From Clostridia bacterium (lineage in GTDB: Bacteria; Bacillota; Clostridia; Oscillospirales; Acutalibacteraceae), in contig JAFTEL010000163.1 in assembly GCA_017453685.1 (NCBI GenBank), forward strand, positions 1 through 38,202: DNA of 38,202 nt, read 5' to 3'. The position numbers and the translations under genes are program-made. This document shows positions 17,672 to 25,843 of the stretch, in pieces. The notes beneath the pieces were generated by a model. That model ran no database searches. It was not told the origin of the DNA and saw nothing but the letters and a program-made list of their open reading frames with translations. Within the stretch, counting starts at the first letter, position 1, and every line of letters starts with the position of its first letter.

Positions 17672-18952
17672 ATGGGAAAGAAAGTGATCGTAGCGGGCGC
17701 GGGTCACGGCGGTCTGGTCGCCGCCGCGCTGCTGAGCCGCGAAGGTTTTGACGTGACTGTTTTTGAAAAACAGAAGCGCATGGATATGGGCTACGACTGG
17801 AACGACTGCATGAATCCGGCGGCGTTCGACCGGCTGGAGATCCCGCGTCCGGCGGATGAAGATCTGCTGCCGTTCAGCGGCATGAACTACCTGAGCCCCG
17901 ATTGCAGCCGCATCGTGTTCGACCACCGCAACAACAAGGTCAGCTCCCTCGGCGAGCGCAAGGCGATCCTTCGCCATCTGATCGCGTTTGCCGAGCAAAA
18001 CGGCGCCAAGCTTCGCTTCGGCGTCACGGTCGGGCAGGCGGTCGTGGAAGAGAATCGCGTCGTCGGACTGGAAACGAGCGAGGGGCAGATCGCGTGTGAT
18101 CTGCTCATCGACGCGTGCGGCATGGATTCTCCCGTGCGGCAGAGTTTGCCGGAATCGTTCGGTATTCTGTGGCAGTTCGCCGATCGGGACACGCTTTACA
18201 CCTACCGCGCATTCTACGAGCGCACCAACCGCAACCGCTCATTCCCCAAGTTCACCTGCTGCTTTTATCACAACGGCGTGCCGTCGCTGGACTGGATGAT
18301 CACGGAGGAGGATTACGTCGACGTGCTGATCACGTCCTTCGGTTCCTTCAACGATGAGATCATCGACGCCGGCGTGGAGGATTTCCGCCGCCTTCACAGC
18401 GGCATCGGCACGAAGATCGTGCGCGGCGGTCAGAAGAGCAAGATCCCCGTGCGCCGCACCCTTCCCGTCTTCGTGGCGGACGGGTACGCCGCCGTGGGCG
18501 ACAGCGCCGCGATGGTGGAGCCGCTGAGCGGTTCGGGCATCACGAGGAGCGTGGAGGCGGGCGCGATCCTTGCGCAGGTTGCCGCCAAAGCGCAGAACAA
18601 CTTCACCAAAGCGGATCTGTGGGAATACGAAACGCTGTATTTTGAAAAGTGGTTGAAGGGCATCCTGCGCGACGACGCGACCCGCATGCTGATGCTGAGC
18701 ATGACGTTTGACCAGCTCAACGCCATGTTCCTCAAAAAGGTCATCACCGCCAAGGAACTTTGCGGCGATGAGACGCCGCCCCACGATATGCGCAACAAGG
18801 CGCTGGGCGTGCTCAGCACCCCGGGCGTCGTGTCGGGGCTGCTGCATTATTCCGCCCGCATGAACAAAGTCGATAAGCTGTGCGAGCAGTTCCCGCGCGA
18901 ATACGACGAAAAAAAGGTCCGCCGCTGGGCGAATACATACGCTCGTTTTTGA
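17672..18952 (+). CDS. FAD-dependent oxidoreductase (geranylgeranyl-reductase/PHBH-like fold)
   Basis: A 426-aa flavoprotein. The N-terminal dinucleotide motif is VIVAGAGHGGLVAAALL and ends with the acidic VFEK ribose ligand; the second FAD-binding stretch AAVGDSAAMVEPLSGSGI is typical of the geranylgeranyl reductase and p-hydroxybenzoate hydroxylase group. The substrate-binding middle part gives no specific match I can name. No membrane segment or cysteine cluster is evident. GGAGG lies ten bases upstream of the ATG. It appears co-transcribed with the serine hydrolase before it and the metallophosphoesterase after it (33-base gap). Reaction unknown. Confidence 0.85.
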   Translation: MGKKVIVAGAGHGGLVAAALLSREGFDVTVFEKQKRMDMGYDWNDCMNPAAFDRLEIPRPADEDLLPFSGMNYLSPDCSRIVFDHRNNKVSSLGERKAILRHLIAFAEQNGAKLRFGVTVGQAVVEENRVVGLETSEGQIACDLLIDACGMDSPVRQSLPESFGILWQFADRDTLYTYRAFYERTNRNRSFPKFTCCFYHNGVPSLDWMITEEDYVDVLITSFGSFNDEIIDAGVEDFRRLHSGIGTKIVRGGQKSKIPVRRTLPVFVADGYAAVGDSAAMVEPLSGSGITRSVEAGAILAQVAAKAQNNFTKADLWEYETLYFEKWLKGILRDDATRMLMLSMTFDQLNAMFLKKVITAKELCGDETPPHDMRNKALGVLSTPGVVSGLLHYSARMNKVDKLCEQFPREYDEKKVRRWANTYARF

Positions 18953-18985
18953 TCAACCGAGGAAAAAAAGAACGAAGGGTCAACT

Positions 18986-20107
18986 ATGAATTTATACAAG
19001 GGCTTTTCCTGCCATCCGACCGTTTGTCCCGTGGGGGACGAATATCACATCATTGTGCCGACCCGCTTTGAAATGGTGCTGTCCGTGATCGTTGACGGTG
19101 AAGAATATTTCAACCATTCCAACGGCATCATTCTGACCTCCTGTCAGATCCAGCAGATCGCCGTGCCGGCGGCTCGGCTGGACAAAGCGAAGGAATACAC
19201 CCTGCGCGTGCGTCGGGTCATCAAGCGCATGCCCTACTGTTCGCTGACGGGGCGGTCGGTCAAGATCACCTATCCGTTTCGTCCAATCGAAAAAACGGAG
19301 CATATCCGCATCTATCAGATCGCGGATTCTCACGGTCTCGTTGCCGAACCCGTCGCCGCCGCCAAGCGGTTCGGCGATGATCTCGATCTTCTCGTGCTCA
19401 ACGGCGATATCGCCGACAGTTCCGAAAGTCTGGAAACGATTTCCGCGACCTATCAGATCGCTTCCGCCGTCACGGGCGGCGAGATCCCCTGCGTCATTTC
19501 GCGCGGCAACCACGATCTGCGCGGCAGCGCCGCCGAGCATCTGGCGGAATACATGCCCAACCAAAACGGGAAAAGCTATTATTCGTTCCGCGTCGGCTGC
19601 CTTTGGGGGCTGCTGGTGGACTGCGGCGAGGACAAGCCCGATGACCACCGCGAATACGGTCACATGGTCTGCTGCCGCGCCTTTCGGCGGGAGGAGACCG
19701 CCTATATCAAGCAGATCATCGCCCAAAAGCAGAGCGAATACGAGGCCGAGGGCGTGAAGTACCGGCTGGTGATCTCCCACGCGCCCTTTGCCTGGACCGA
19801 TCATCCGCCGTTCGATATTGAGAAGGAGCTTTTCACCGAATGGTGCCGTCTGCTCAAAACCGAGGTGAAGCCTCATCTCATGCTCTGCGGTCACATCCAT
19901 TCGCAGATCATCAGCCCCGTCGGCGGCGAGCTTGACCACAAAGGGCAGCCCTGTCCGGTGCTGATCGGCTCCACGGTCGACCGCCGCGCCAAGCCGCCTT
20001 ATTACGCTGGCATGGGGCTCACCCTGCAGAATGACGGCGCCGAGGTGGTGTTCAACACCGGGGATGAGATCAGGCGCACGGAGACCCTGCCCTTTTCGGC
20101 GGAATGA
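18986..20107 (+). CDS. Metallophosphoesterase with N-terminal beta domain
   Basis: A second calcineurin-like phosphoesterase (373 aa), unlike the one at 1827. The first about 100 residues form a separate, probably beta-rich domain (KGFSCHPTVCPVGDEYHIIV) resembling the Ig-like domain before some phosphatase catalytic domains. Metal motifs follow: YQIADSHGLV, LVLNGDIADS, SRGNHDLRG, VISHAPFAW and LCGHIHSQ. The first motif is D-S-H, as in the family D-x-H. No signal peptide is present. GAAGGG precedes the ATG. Substrate unknown. It closes the small operon that starts at 16787. Confidence 0.86.
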   Translation: MNLYKGFSCHPTVCPVGDEYHIIVPTRFEMVLSVIVDGEEYFNHSNGIILTSCQIQQIAVPAARLDKAKEYTLRVRRVIKRMPYCSLTGRSVKITYPFRPIEKTEHIRIYQIADSHGLVAEPVAAAKRFGDDLDLLVLNGDIADSSESLETISATYQIASAVTGGEIPCVISRGNHDLRGSAAEHLAEYMPNQNGKSYYSFRVGCLWGLLVDCGEDKPDDHREYGHMVCCRAFRREETAYIKQIIAQKQSEYEAEGVKYRLVISHAPFAWTDHPPFDIEKELFTEWCRLLKTEVKPHLMLCGHIHSQIISPVGGELDHKGQPCPVLIGSTVDRRAKPPYYAGMGLTLQNDGAEVVFNTGDEIRRTETLPFSAE

Positions 20108-20125
20108 AAAAGCAAAGCAAAACTA

Positions 20126-20154
20126 TTGATTTTATGTGCCGGATATGTTAAAAT
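20126..20154 (+). promoter_or_regulatory. Sigma-A promoter for the zinc-ribbon membrane protein
   Basis: TTGATT (20126-20131), 17-base spacer, TAAAAT (20149-20154) preceded by TGT as an extended -10. Confidence 0.8.
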
Positions 20155-20209
20155 ACAGATTAGATTATTGTGATTTTTGTGTAGTTTTATGCAAACGGAG
20201 GGAACGCGC

Positions 20210-21046
20210 ATGGCAAACTGCCCCAAGTGTAACGCGAAGCTGAAACTGACCGATTGGCGCCCCGAATGTCCGCATTGCGGCGTGAATATGGTCTATTACG
20301 GTATGGAAGACCGCCTGCTGGCTGACGCGGAAAAAGCCGAGGCGGAGCATGCCCGTTTCCAGAAGAAGATCGACCGCATGAAGGCTTCGCTCGTCGGCGG
20401 TCCGCTGCAGATCGCGCGCATCGTGTTTGCCTTTTTGCCGATCGCCGGCCTGTTCCTGACGCTGGCGAAGTTCAATCTGGCTGAGGCGCCCTACATCGCG
20501 GCGAAAACGGTCAACGCCAACATTCTGACCATCGTCGACCTGCTTTCCAACGCCGATCTCGGCGCGCTGCTCGGCACCCTCTCCTCCGGCGCGTTCGGCC
20601 GTCCGATGCTGTTCTTCGTCGTGTCCATCGTTTTGCTGCTGCTCTCGGTCGTGCTCGGCGTGTTCGGTTTCTTCCGTCTGCTCTGCTCGGCGAAGAAAAA
20701 ATCCTGCATCAAAAATATCGTGCTGTCCTGCGTGCAGCTGCTGCTCATCGCGGCGGGCTGCATCGTGTTCAAACAATTTGCCGACGGCATCGCGGCCGTC
20801 TTTCCGGCCTACATCAGTGCTTCGATCGGCTTCGGCGTGTTCGTGTTCGCCGCCCTTCATCTGCCGACGATCGTCGCCAATATCATCTTCGCGGTCAAGC
20901 CCATGGAAGTGAAATATAAAGAACTTCCCGATTATTCGGCGGAGGACGCCGCCATGGAAGCCGCCAACGAAGCGGCGAGAGAAGAGGCGGAAGCGAAGGT
21001 TGAAGAAGCCCAAGCGGAAGAAGAAAAAGAAGAAGTCAACGCCTAA
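20210..21046 (+). CDS. Zinc-ribbon membrane protein of unknown function
   Basis: A 278-aa protein. The N-terminus is a zinc ribbon with Cys4, Cys7, Cys20 and Cys23 (CPKC and CPHC). A short charged helix (about 30-60) precedes four likely membrane segments: around residues 65-85, 135-165, 175-195 and 200-225 (IVLLLLSVVLGVFGFF is the clearest). The tail (about 235-278) is an Ala/Glu/Lys coiled-coil-like stretch rich in EEA repeats. I do not recognise a named family; similar layouts occur in uncharacterised Firmicute proteins. ATG 20210 is chosen for GGAGGG at 20197-20202 and because the ribbon begins there, although the frame extends 33 bases upstream. Confidence 0.8.
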   Translation: MANCPKCNAKLKLTDWRPECPHCGVNMVYYGMEDRLLADAEKAEAEHARFQKKIDRMKASLVGGPLQIARIVFAFLPIAGLFLTLAKFNLAEAPYIAAKTVNANILTIVDLLSNADLGALLGTLSSGAFGRPMLFFVVSIVLLLLSVVLGVFGFFRLLCSAKKKSCIKNIVLSCVQLLLIAAGCIVFKQFADGIAAVFPAYISASIGFGVFVFAALHLPTIVANIIFAVKPMEVKYKELPDYSAEDAAMEAANEAAREEAEAKVEEAQAEEEKEEVNA

Positions 21047-21061
21047 TTCATCAAAAAAGGA

Positions 21062-21106
21062 AACGGCGGGAAACCGAGATGTGGTTTCCCGCCGTTGTTT
21101 CTTTTC
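21062..21106. terminator. Bidirectional terminator between converging genes
   Basis: A 14-bp perfect stem (21062-21075 with 21083-21096), 7-base loop and T-rich tail on the plus strand; the minus-strand side is followed by CCTTTTTTG. It separates the zinc-ribbon gene from the minus-strand glycosidase gene. Confidence 0.92.
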
Positions 21107-21110
21107 TTTA

Positions 21111-23456
21111 TCAGTCGTGCCGGTCGCACAGATAGGCTTTACAGATGCAATCCTTGCCCTTTTCGGTGGAAAACGATGCATAGAGCCGCACCGTTTTGCC
21201 CGCGCTGTTCGGCGGCAGACGGAAATAGAACGTGTTGTTCAGCGGTTCGTTGCAGACCAGATGCTCCCAGACGTTTGCCTTGTAAGAGGGGGCGCGGCCT
21301 TCAAAGCCGCGCAGTTCGCCGTCCAGCTCGGCGGTGCAATAGACGCCCTCCGCGCCGTGGTCGCCGTTGACCGCCAGCGCAAGATACGCGCCCTCCCGAT
21401 GCGCGGGAATGGTGACGGCAGCGGATTTGACCAGCTTGGTCGGATTTTTGGCGTAATGCGCCTGCATGTTGTTGGCAAAGGGTGCATGCAGCAAAATAGG
21501 CTCGTCGTTTTTCATCACCGTGAACGAAAAGATGCGATCCATCGGTTCCGCCAAGCGGAAGTAGCGCAGCCTGCCGCCGATGGGGTAGGTGACGCGCAGC
21601 CGCCGCCCCGCCGCTTCGTACAGCGTGTGCACGCTGAAGCGAACCACCTGCTGATTCATGGCTTCGACCTCGATGGTTTCGGCTTCGCCGCTTTGATCCC
21701 AGGAAGACAGATCAACTGCATATTCCGCCGCTTCCGGGATTTGCTGCGCAGGCACTTCGTTGGTTGGCTCGTCAATGGCAAAGCATTCGATCACGACGCT
21801 GTCCGCGTCCACCGTTTCGCCGAGATCGACGCGCAGGCAGCCGCCCTCGATGCGCAGCCCGCTGCAGTAGCTGCGGGTCTGCCCGTCGAAAAACGTGTCT
21901 TTCTCGCCGTCGAACATCGCTGCCGCCTCGCAGCCGCGCAGGCGGTAGGTGGTCTGCGCGAAAAACGCGTCCCGCGCCGCTTTTACTTCGGGAATGTTCG
22001 TTTCGCCGGAACGGATGAGGCAGCGCGCTTCCAAAGAATCGTTGTTGATGGCGAACATGGCCGCTTCATACAGTTCTTCCCCGTTGGCGGGGGTTTCCGC
22101 GCATTCCGTCAGTTCGCCCAGATAAACGGGCGCTTGTTCCATGACGTCGACCGCTTCCGTTTTTGTAAAGATCGGCGGGGTTTCAGCGTCGCTGTTGAGC
22201 AGAACGATCTCGCCGCCGTCGCTTTGCAGAAGGTTGATTTCTTCGGGCACGTTTCCGCTTTCTTTAATGACCTCATACGCGCAGTTGCTCAGCACCGGCG
22301 CCGCCTTGCTTTGCGCCGCGGCTTCGATCAGCATCGCGCGGAACGGCGGCAGCGTGATCGGCACCTGCTCCGCGGGATCAAACGTGCCGATATATCGGTC
22401 ATAGGGGTGGCGCAGGATGACCTGCACGCGCTCCTTCGTGTTCAGCCCGATTTGATCGAGTGGCAGCCGGATCGTTTTCGTCTCCCAACTGTCGTTGCCG
22501 GTACAAATTAAGCGAACGGTCTCGTCGCCGCGCGAAACGGCGTTGGCGCCGAGCTCCTTCGGCAGGGTAAAGCCGTTCACCAAAATCGGCGCGTGACGGG
22601 CGTGCAGACGGTAGATGCGGGCGAGCCGCGGCAGTTCGGAATCCCTGAGCAGCCACGGGTTGCCGTAAATCTCCGGCGCGGCGATCAGGCAGCGCCCGAA
22701 CGCCTGATAGATGAGGTCGTCCTCAAAATAATCCAGTTCGGAAGACAGGCAGACGCCGTGATCCTCCGCCAGACGGATGAGATCGCCGTTTTCGTCGGTG
22801 ACGTGCCCGCGAGTAAACGTGTAGGCGCGGTTGTGCGGCGCGGTGATCTGATTGTGGGCGTGCACGTCGGTGTAGGTTTCATCGCCGTTCCACAAAAACG
22901 TGGTGATGTATTTTTGCGCCTCATAAAAATCCAGCCGGTGATTGAGCAGGATGAGGTCGGGCGAATACTTGCGGCATTCCTCGATCATGGCGGCGTAGGT
23001 CGCCGCTTTTTCGGGGCGCAGCCGACCGCACACGCCGTCGAGCTTGAAGGCGGCAAAATGATAATCGCGGCACAGGTGCACGAAAAAATCCACGCGCTCT
23101 TTTTCTTCCTCGGGCGTGTCGCCGAAGCCGTCCGGGCTGCCCCACAAGCCGAAGCGTATGCCGAGCTTTTCCGCTTCCTCCACCACTTTTTTGTAACCGT
23201 TGGGATACTGCGAGCGGAATTTTTCGGAATTCAGATCGCCGTAGCCCTGGGAAGCCCCGTCAAAATTGCCCGCGTCCCAGGCGTAAATACGAATCTGCAT
23301 GCCGTAGGCGTCGCGCATGAAGCGGAAGAAATCGAGGTTGATGAGGGTCTGCCGCTCGGTCGAGCCCTCGTTCGTATTGTTGATCCACGAAAAATAATAG
23401 GGGATCGACGGCGTTTTTTCGCCCGCGCCCGTGATCGGATCATTCTTGTCAGCCAT
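21111..23456 (-). CDS. Alpha-galactosidase-like TIM-barrel glycoside hydrolase
   Basis: A 781-aa cytoplasmic enzyme (no signal peptide). The N-terminal half (about 15-330) looks like the clan GH-D barrel of GH27/GH36 enzymes: YYFSWINNT, the IRIYAWDAGNFDG strand end, LGIRFGLWGSPDGFG, and FKLDG with candidate nucleophile Asp140. The usual KWDMN of GH36 is not exact, so family assignment is tentative. Later regions include a barrel-associated beta domain (about 300-380) and a galactose-binding-like C-terminal half with DTFFDGQTRSYCSGLRIEGG. AAAGGAG precedes the ATG. The opposing rarA gene starts 178 bases away. Substrate specificity unknown. Confidence 0.8.
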   Translation of the reverse strand: MADKNDPITGAGEKTPSIPYYFSWINNTNEGSTERQTLINLDFFRFMRDAYGMQIRIYAWDAGNFDGASQGYGDLNSEKFRSQYPNGYKKVVEEAEKLGIRFGLWGSPDGFGDTPEEEKERVDFFVHLCRDYHFAAFKLDGVCGRLRPEKAATYAAMIEECRKYSPDLILLNHRLDFYEAQKYITTFLWNGDETYTDVHAHNQITAPHNRAYTFTRGHVTDENGDLIRLAEDHGVCLSSELDYFEDDLIYQAFGRCLIAAPEIYGNPWLLRDSELPRLARIYRLHARHAPILVNGFTLPKELGANAVSRGDETVRLICTGNDSWETKTIRLPLDQIGLNTKERVQVILRHPYDRYIGTFDPAEQVPITLPPFRAMLIEAAAQSKAAPVLSNCAYEVIKESGNVPEEINLLQSDGGEIVLLNSDAETPPIFTKTEAVDVMEQAPVYLGELTECAETPANGEELYEAAMFAINNDSLEARCLIRSGETNIPEVKAARDAFFAQTTYRLRGCEAAAMFDGEKDTFFDGQTRSYCSGLRIEGGCLRVDLGETVDADSVVIECFAIDEPTNEVPAQQIPEAAEYAVDLSSWDQSGEAETIEVEAMNQQVVRFSVHTLYEAAGRRLRVTYPIGGRLRYFRLAEPMDRIFSFTVMKNDEPILLHAPFANNMQAHYAKNPTKLVKSAAVTIPAHREGAYLALAVNGDHGAEGVYCTAELDGELRGFEGRAPSYKANVWEHLVCNEPLNNTFYFRLPPNSAGKTVRLYASFSTEKGKDCICKAYLCDRHD

Positions 23457-23569
23457 GTTTTGCCTCTCCTTTGCTGCCGTGATACTTTGTAGAATAGCAT
23501 AAACGGATGAAAAAATCCATCGGTTTTGTTCGCCGTTTCGGACTTTTCAAGATTATTTGTCCGTTTGTC

Positions 23570-23598
23570 TTGCAATTCCGGCGCTTTTTTTCTAAAAT
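23570..23598 (+). promoter_or_regulatory. Sigma-A promoter of rarA
   Basis: TTGCAA (23570-23575), 17-base spacer, TAAAAT (23593-23598), 37 bases before the rarA start. Confidence 0.78.
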
Positions 23599-23634
23599 AG
23601 TCGTAGTGCATCACCCAAGGAAGGAAGTGCCGCC

Positions 23635-24903
23635 ATGATGAATCAGCCTTTGGCAGACAGGCTGCGCCCGCAGACCATTGAGGAAATGGTCGGGCAGCGG
23701 CATCTGCTCGCGCCCGGCATGGCGCTGCGCAGAATCCTTGATTCCGGCACGGTGCCGAATCTGATCTTTTACGGTCCGTCCGGCGTGGGCAAAACCACGC
23801 TTGCCGAGATTCTGGCAAAGCGGAGCAATAAGTATTTCTGCAAGCTCAACGGCACCACCGCAAGCACCGCCGATATCAAGGAGATCATCGCGCAGTCGGC
23901 AACGCTTTCGGCGATCAACGGTGTGCTGCTCTATCTGGATGAGATCCAGTATTTCAATAAAAAACAGCAGCAAACGCTGCTGGAGTTCATCGAAAACGGT
24001 TCCATCACCCTCATCGCCTCCACCACCGAGAACCCGTATTTTTACGTTTATAACGCGGTGCTCAGCCGTTCTACGGTGTTTGAGTTCAAGAGCGTGACCG
24101 CCGGGGAGATCGAGCCCGCCGTGCTGCGCGCGTTCGGGAAGCTCGCGGAAGAGTCGCACGAAGAATATGAATTGGAGGACGGCGTGCTGCGCCATATCGC
24201 CTTTGGCTGCGGCGGCGACGTGCGCAAAGCGGTCAATTCGGCGGAATTGTGCTGGCTGGCGGCCGACATGACCGAAACGGGGCGCTTCGTGAGCCTGGAA
24301 ACCGCGCGGCAGCTCACCCAGCGCAGCGCGTTCAAATACGACAAGGACGGCGACGAGCATTACGATATTATTTCGGCTTATCAAAAATCCATGCGCGGCT
24401 CCGACCCCGACGCCGCCATCCACTATTTAGCGCGGCTGCTCGAAGCAGGCGACCTGCCCTCGGCGTGCCGTCGGCTGCTGGTGTGCGCGAATGAGGACGT
24501 GGGGCTGGCGTATCCGCAGTTAATCCCCATCGTGCAGGCGGCGGTGGATTCTGCCTTGCAGCTCGGGCTGCCCGAAGCGCGCATCCCGCTGGCCAACGCG
24601 GTCATTTTAGTGGCGACTGCGCCCAAATCCAACGCCGGCTACAACGCCATCAACGCCGCGTTAGCCGATCTGAAGCAGGGCAAAAGCGGCCCCATCCCAC
24701 GCAACCTGCAAAACAAGCATTTTGACGGCGAGGACAACCGCCGCAAGGGGCAGTTCTATGAGTATCCCCATTCCTACCCGCACCATTGGCTCGAGCAGCA
24801 GTACCTGCCCGACGCGCTGAAAGGCCGCACCTATTATGAGTGGGGCGACAATAAAAACGAGCAGGCCGCAAAGGCGTATTGGGATAAGATCAAGAATCGG
24901 TAA
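23635..24903 (+). CDS. rarA: Replication-associated recombination protein A (RarA/MgsA AAA+ ATPase)
   Basis: A 422-aa AAA+ ATPase related to eukaryotic WRNIP1 that acts at stalled replication forks. It begins PLADRLRPQTIEEMVGQRHL, followed by Walker A GPSGVGKTT (47-55), Walker B LLYLDEIQ (about 98-105) and sensor 1 ASTTENP. The C-terminal half holds the AAA-associated and MgsA tetramerisation domains, with SDPDAAIHYLARLLEAG and NEDVGLAYPQ, and the conserved end region LPDALKGRTYYEWG. The start is one of two adjacent ATGs (23635/23638) after AAGGAAG. No ordinary terminator follows; the hairpin array begins 34 bases after the stop. Confidence 0.95.
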   Translation: MMNQPLADRLRPQTIEEMVGQRHLLAPGMALRRILDSGTVPNLIFYGPSGVGKTTLAEILAKRSNKYFCKLNGTTASTADIKEIIAQSATLSAINGVLLYLDEIQYFNKKQQQTLLEFIENGSITLIASTTENPYFYVYNAVLSRSTVFEFKSVTAGEIEPAVLRAFGKLAEESHEEYELEDGVLRHIAFGCGGDVRKAVNSAELCWLAADMTETGRFVSLETARQLTQRSAFKYDKDGDEHYDIISAYQKSMRGSDPDAAIHYLARLLEAGDLPSACRRLLVCANEDVGLAYPQLIPIVQAAVDSALQLGLPEARIPLANAVILVATAPKSNAGYNAINAALADLKQGKSGPIPRNLQNKHFDGEDNRRKGQFYEYPHSYPHHWLEQQYLPDALKGRTYYEWGDNKNEQAAKAYWDKIKNR

Positions 24904-24936
24904 CGTTAAAAGGCTTTCTGACAGAACGGTGAATCA

Positions 24937-25172
24937 GAATTTTGCGCGCTCGATGCGCGCGAAATTCCGGTCGATATACGCCTGCGGCGTTCGATATATT
25001 TGCGATGCAAATTCGATATATGGAACTTGCGTTCCATTCGATATATTCGGCTTTGCCGAACAAGACTTGTCCCGACAGGGACATATCGAGCCGTCAGGCA
25101 TATCGAGCGCGGTAAGCGCATATCGAATTGCGCTGCAATATCTTGAGTCGAGCGACAGCTCGACAAATTCCG
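24937..25172. repeat. Array of mini-hairpins separated by a TCGATAT heptamer, with orientation switch
   Basis: About 235 non-coding bases hold ten short hairpins. Stem/loop: 24937-24967 (13 bp/5), 24978-24990 (5/3), 24998-25012 (6/3), 25020-25037 (7/4), 25046-25060 (6/3), 25068-25083 (6/4), 25090-25099 (3/4), 25107-25119 (4/5), 25127-25139 (5/3), 25147-25164 (7/4). Between them the heptamer TCGATAT occurs four times forward (24971, 24991, 25013, 25038), then three times reversed as ATATCGA (25083, 25100, 25120). The stem sequences differ, but the heptamer is constant. AAATTCCG occurs directly after the first and the last hairpin (24962-24969, 25165-25172). No open frame. Not a CRISPR. Function unknown; I cannot name a family with certainty. 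Confidence 0.85.
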
Positions 25173-25183
25173 ATAGAGTAATC

Positions 25184-25217
25184 AAAAAAACCGCCCCTCG
25201 GAACTTTCCGAGGGGCG
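25184..25217 (-). terminator. Terminator of the rplU-prp-rpmA operon
   Basis: Minus strand: an 11-12 bp stem (25217-25206 with 25203-25192) with a 4-base loop, then seven U (25190-25184). It ends the ribosomal-protein operon on the minus strand. Confidence 0.93.
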
Positions 25218-25234
25218 ATCGCTGTTTTGCTTCT

Positions 25235-25519
25235 TTACTGCTCCACCGTGTAGACGCTGACCTTTTTGCGGTCACGGCCAAGGCGCTCAAAGCGCACGAC
25301 GCCGTCAGCGGTGGCGAACAGGGTGTCGTCCTTACCTTTGCCGACGTTGGTGCCGGGATGAATGCGGGTGCCGCGCTGTCTGACAAGAATGTTGCCCGCC
25401 AGAACGAACTGACCGTCCGCACGCTTCGCGCCGAGTCTCTTGGATTCGGAATCACGGCCGTTGCGGGTGGAACCCATACCTTTTTTATGAGCGAAAAGCT
25501 GAATGTTGATCTTAAGCAT
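25235..25519 (-). CDS. rpmA: 50S ribosomal protein L27, with cleavable N-terminal extension
   Basis: L27 (94 aa) reaches toward the peptidyl-transferase centre. The protein begins with MLKINIQLF followed by AHKKGMGST. In Firmicutes this nine-residue extension is removed by the protease Prp after the Phe to give the mature L27 beginning AHKKG. The rest has the family core [19 protein letters not shown]. The gene overlaps the end of prp by eight bases and its ribosome site GGAGGT lies within the last prp codons, so the two are coupled. A terminator follows at 25217. Confidence 0.97.
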   Translation of the reverse strand: MLKINIQLFAHKKGMGSTRNGRDSESKRLGAKRADGQFVLAGNILVRQRGTRIHPGTNVGKGKDDTLFATADGVVRFERLGRDRKKVSVYTVEQ

Positions 25520-25838
25520 TATTGTTACCTCCGTAAATTATTTTGATGCAGTCGGGATACTGTTCCGAAAGCATCCGAATGTGGTGTTCAAGCCCTTTGA
25601 GCACTTGCTGCGCCGCTTCGTCGCCGGGCGGCACGGTGAGCGTCATGCGGCCGTTCGGGTCTTGCGCGGCAACGGCGCCGACCTGGAAACAATCGGTCAG
25701 CGTGTTGGCGGCGAGGTAGGCGGCGGAGGAAACGGCGGCGCAGACGATGTCGCTGCCCTTGTTTCCGTAACCCGCGTGACCCGCAACGTCAAACCCCGTG
25801 ACGGCGTTGCCCGAAAGCAGGAACTTGAAACGGATCAT
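25512..25838 (-). CDS. prp: Ribosomal-processing cysteine protease Prp
   Basis: A 108-aa cysteine protease that cleaves the L27 N-terminal extension, essential where studied in Staphylococcus. The catalytic residues are His21 in VAGHAGYG and Cys33 in SDIVCAAVS, with the typical spacing of 12. It lies between rplU and rpmA, the conserved Firmicute order. Its ATG at 25838 begins five bases after the rplU stop and lacks a clear ribosome site, so translation is probably coupled to rplU. Length is normal. Confidence 0.95.
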   Translation of the reverse strand: MIRFKFLLSGNAVTGFDVAGHAGYGNKGSDIVCAAVSSAAYLAANTLTDCFQVGAVAAQDPNGRMTLTVPPGDEAAQQVLKGLEHHIRMLSEQYPDCIKIIYGGNNNA

Positions 25839-25843
25839 GGCGA

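Noticed and set aside
24937..25172. CRISPR array interpretation of the hairpin block
   Set aside because: The constant unit is only seven bases, it inverts orientation, the intervening segments are self-complementary and short, and no cas gene is nearby.
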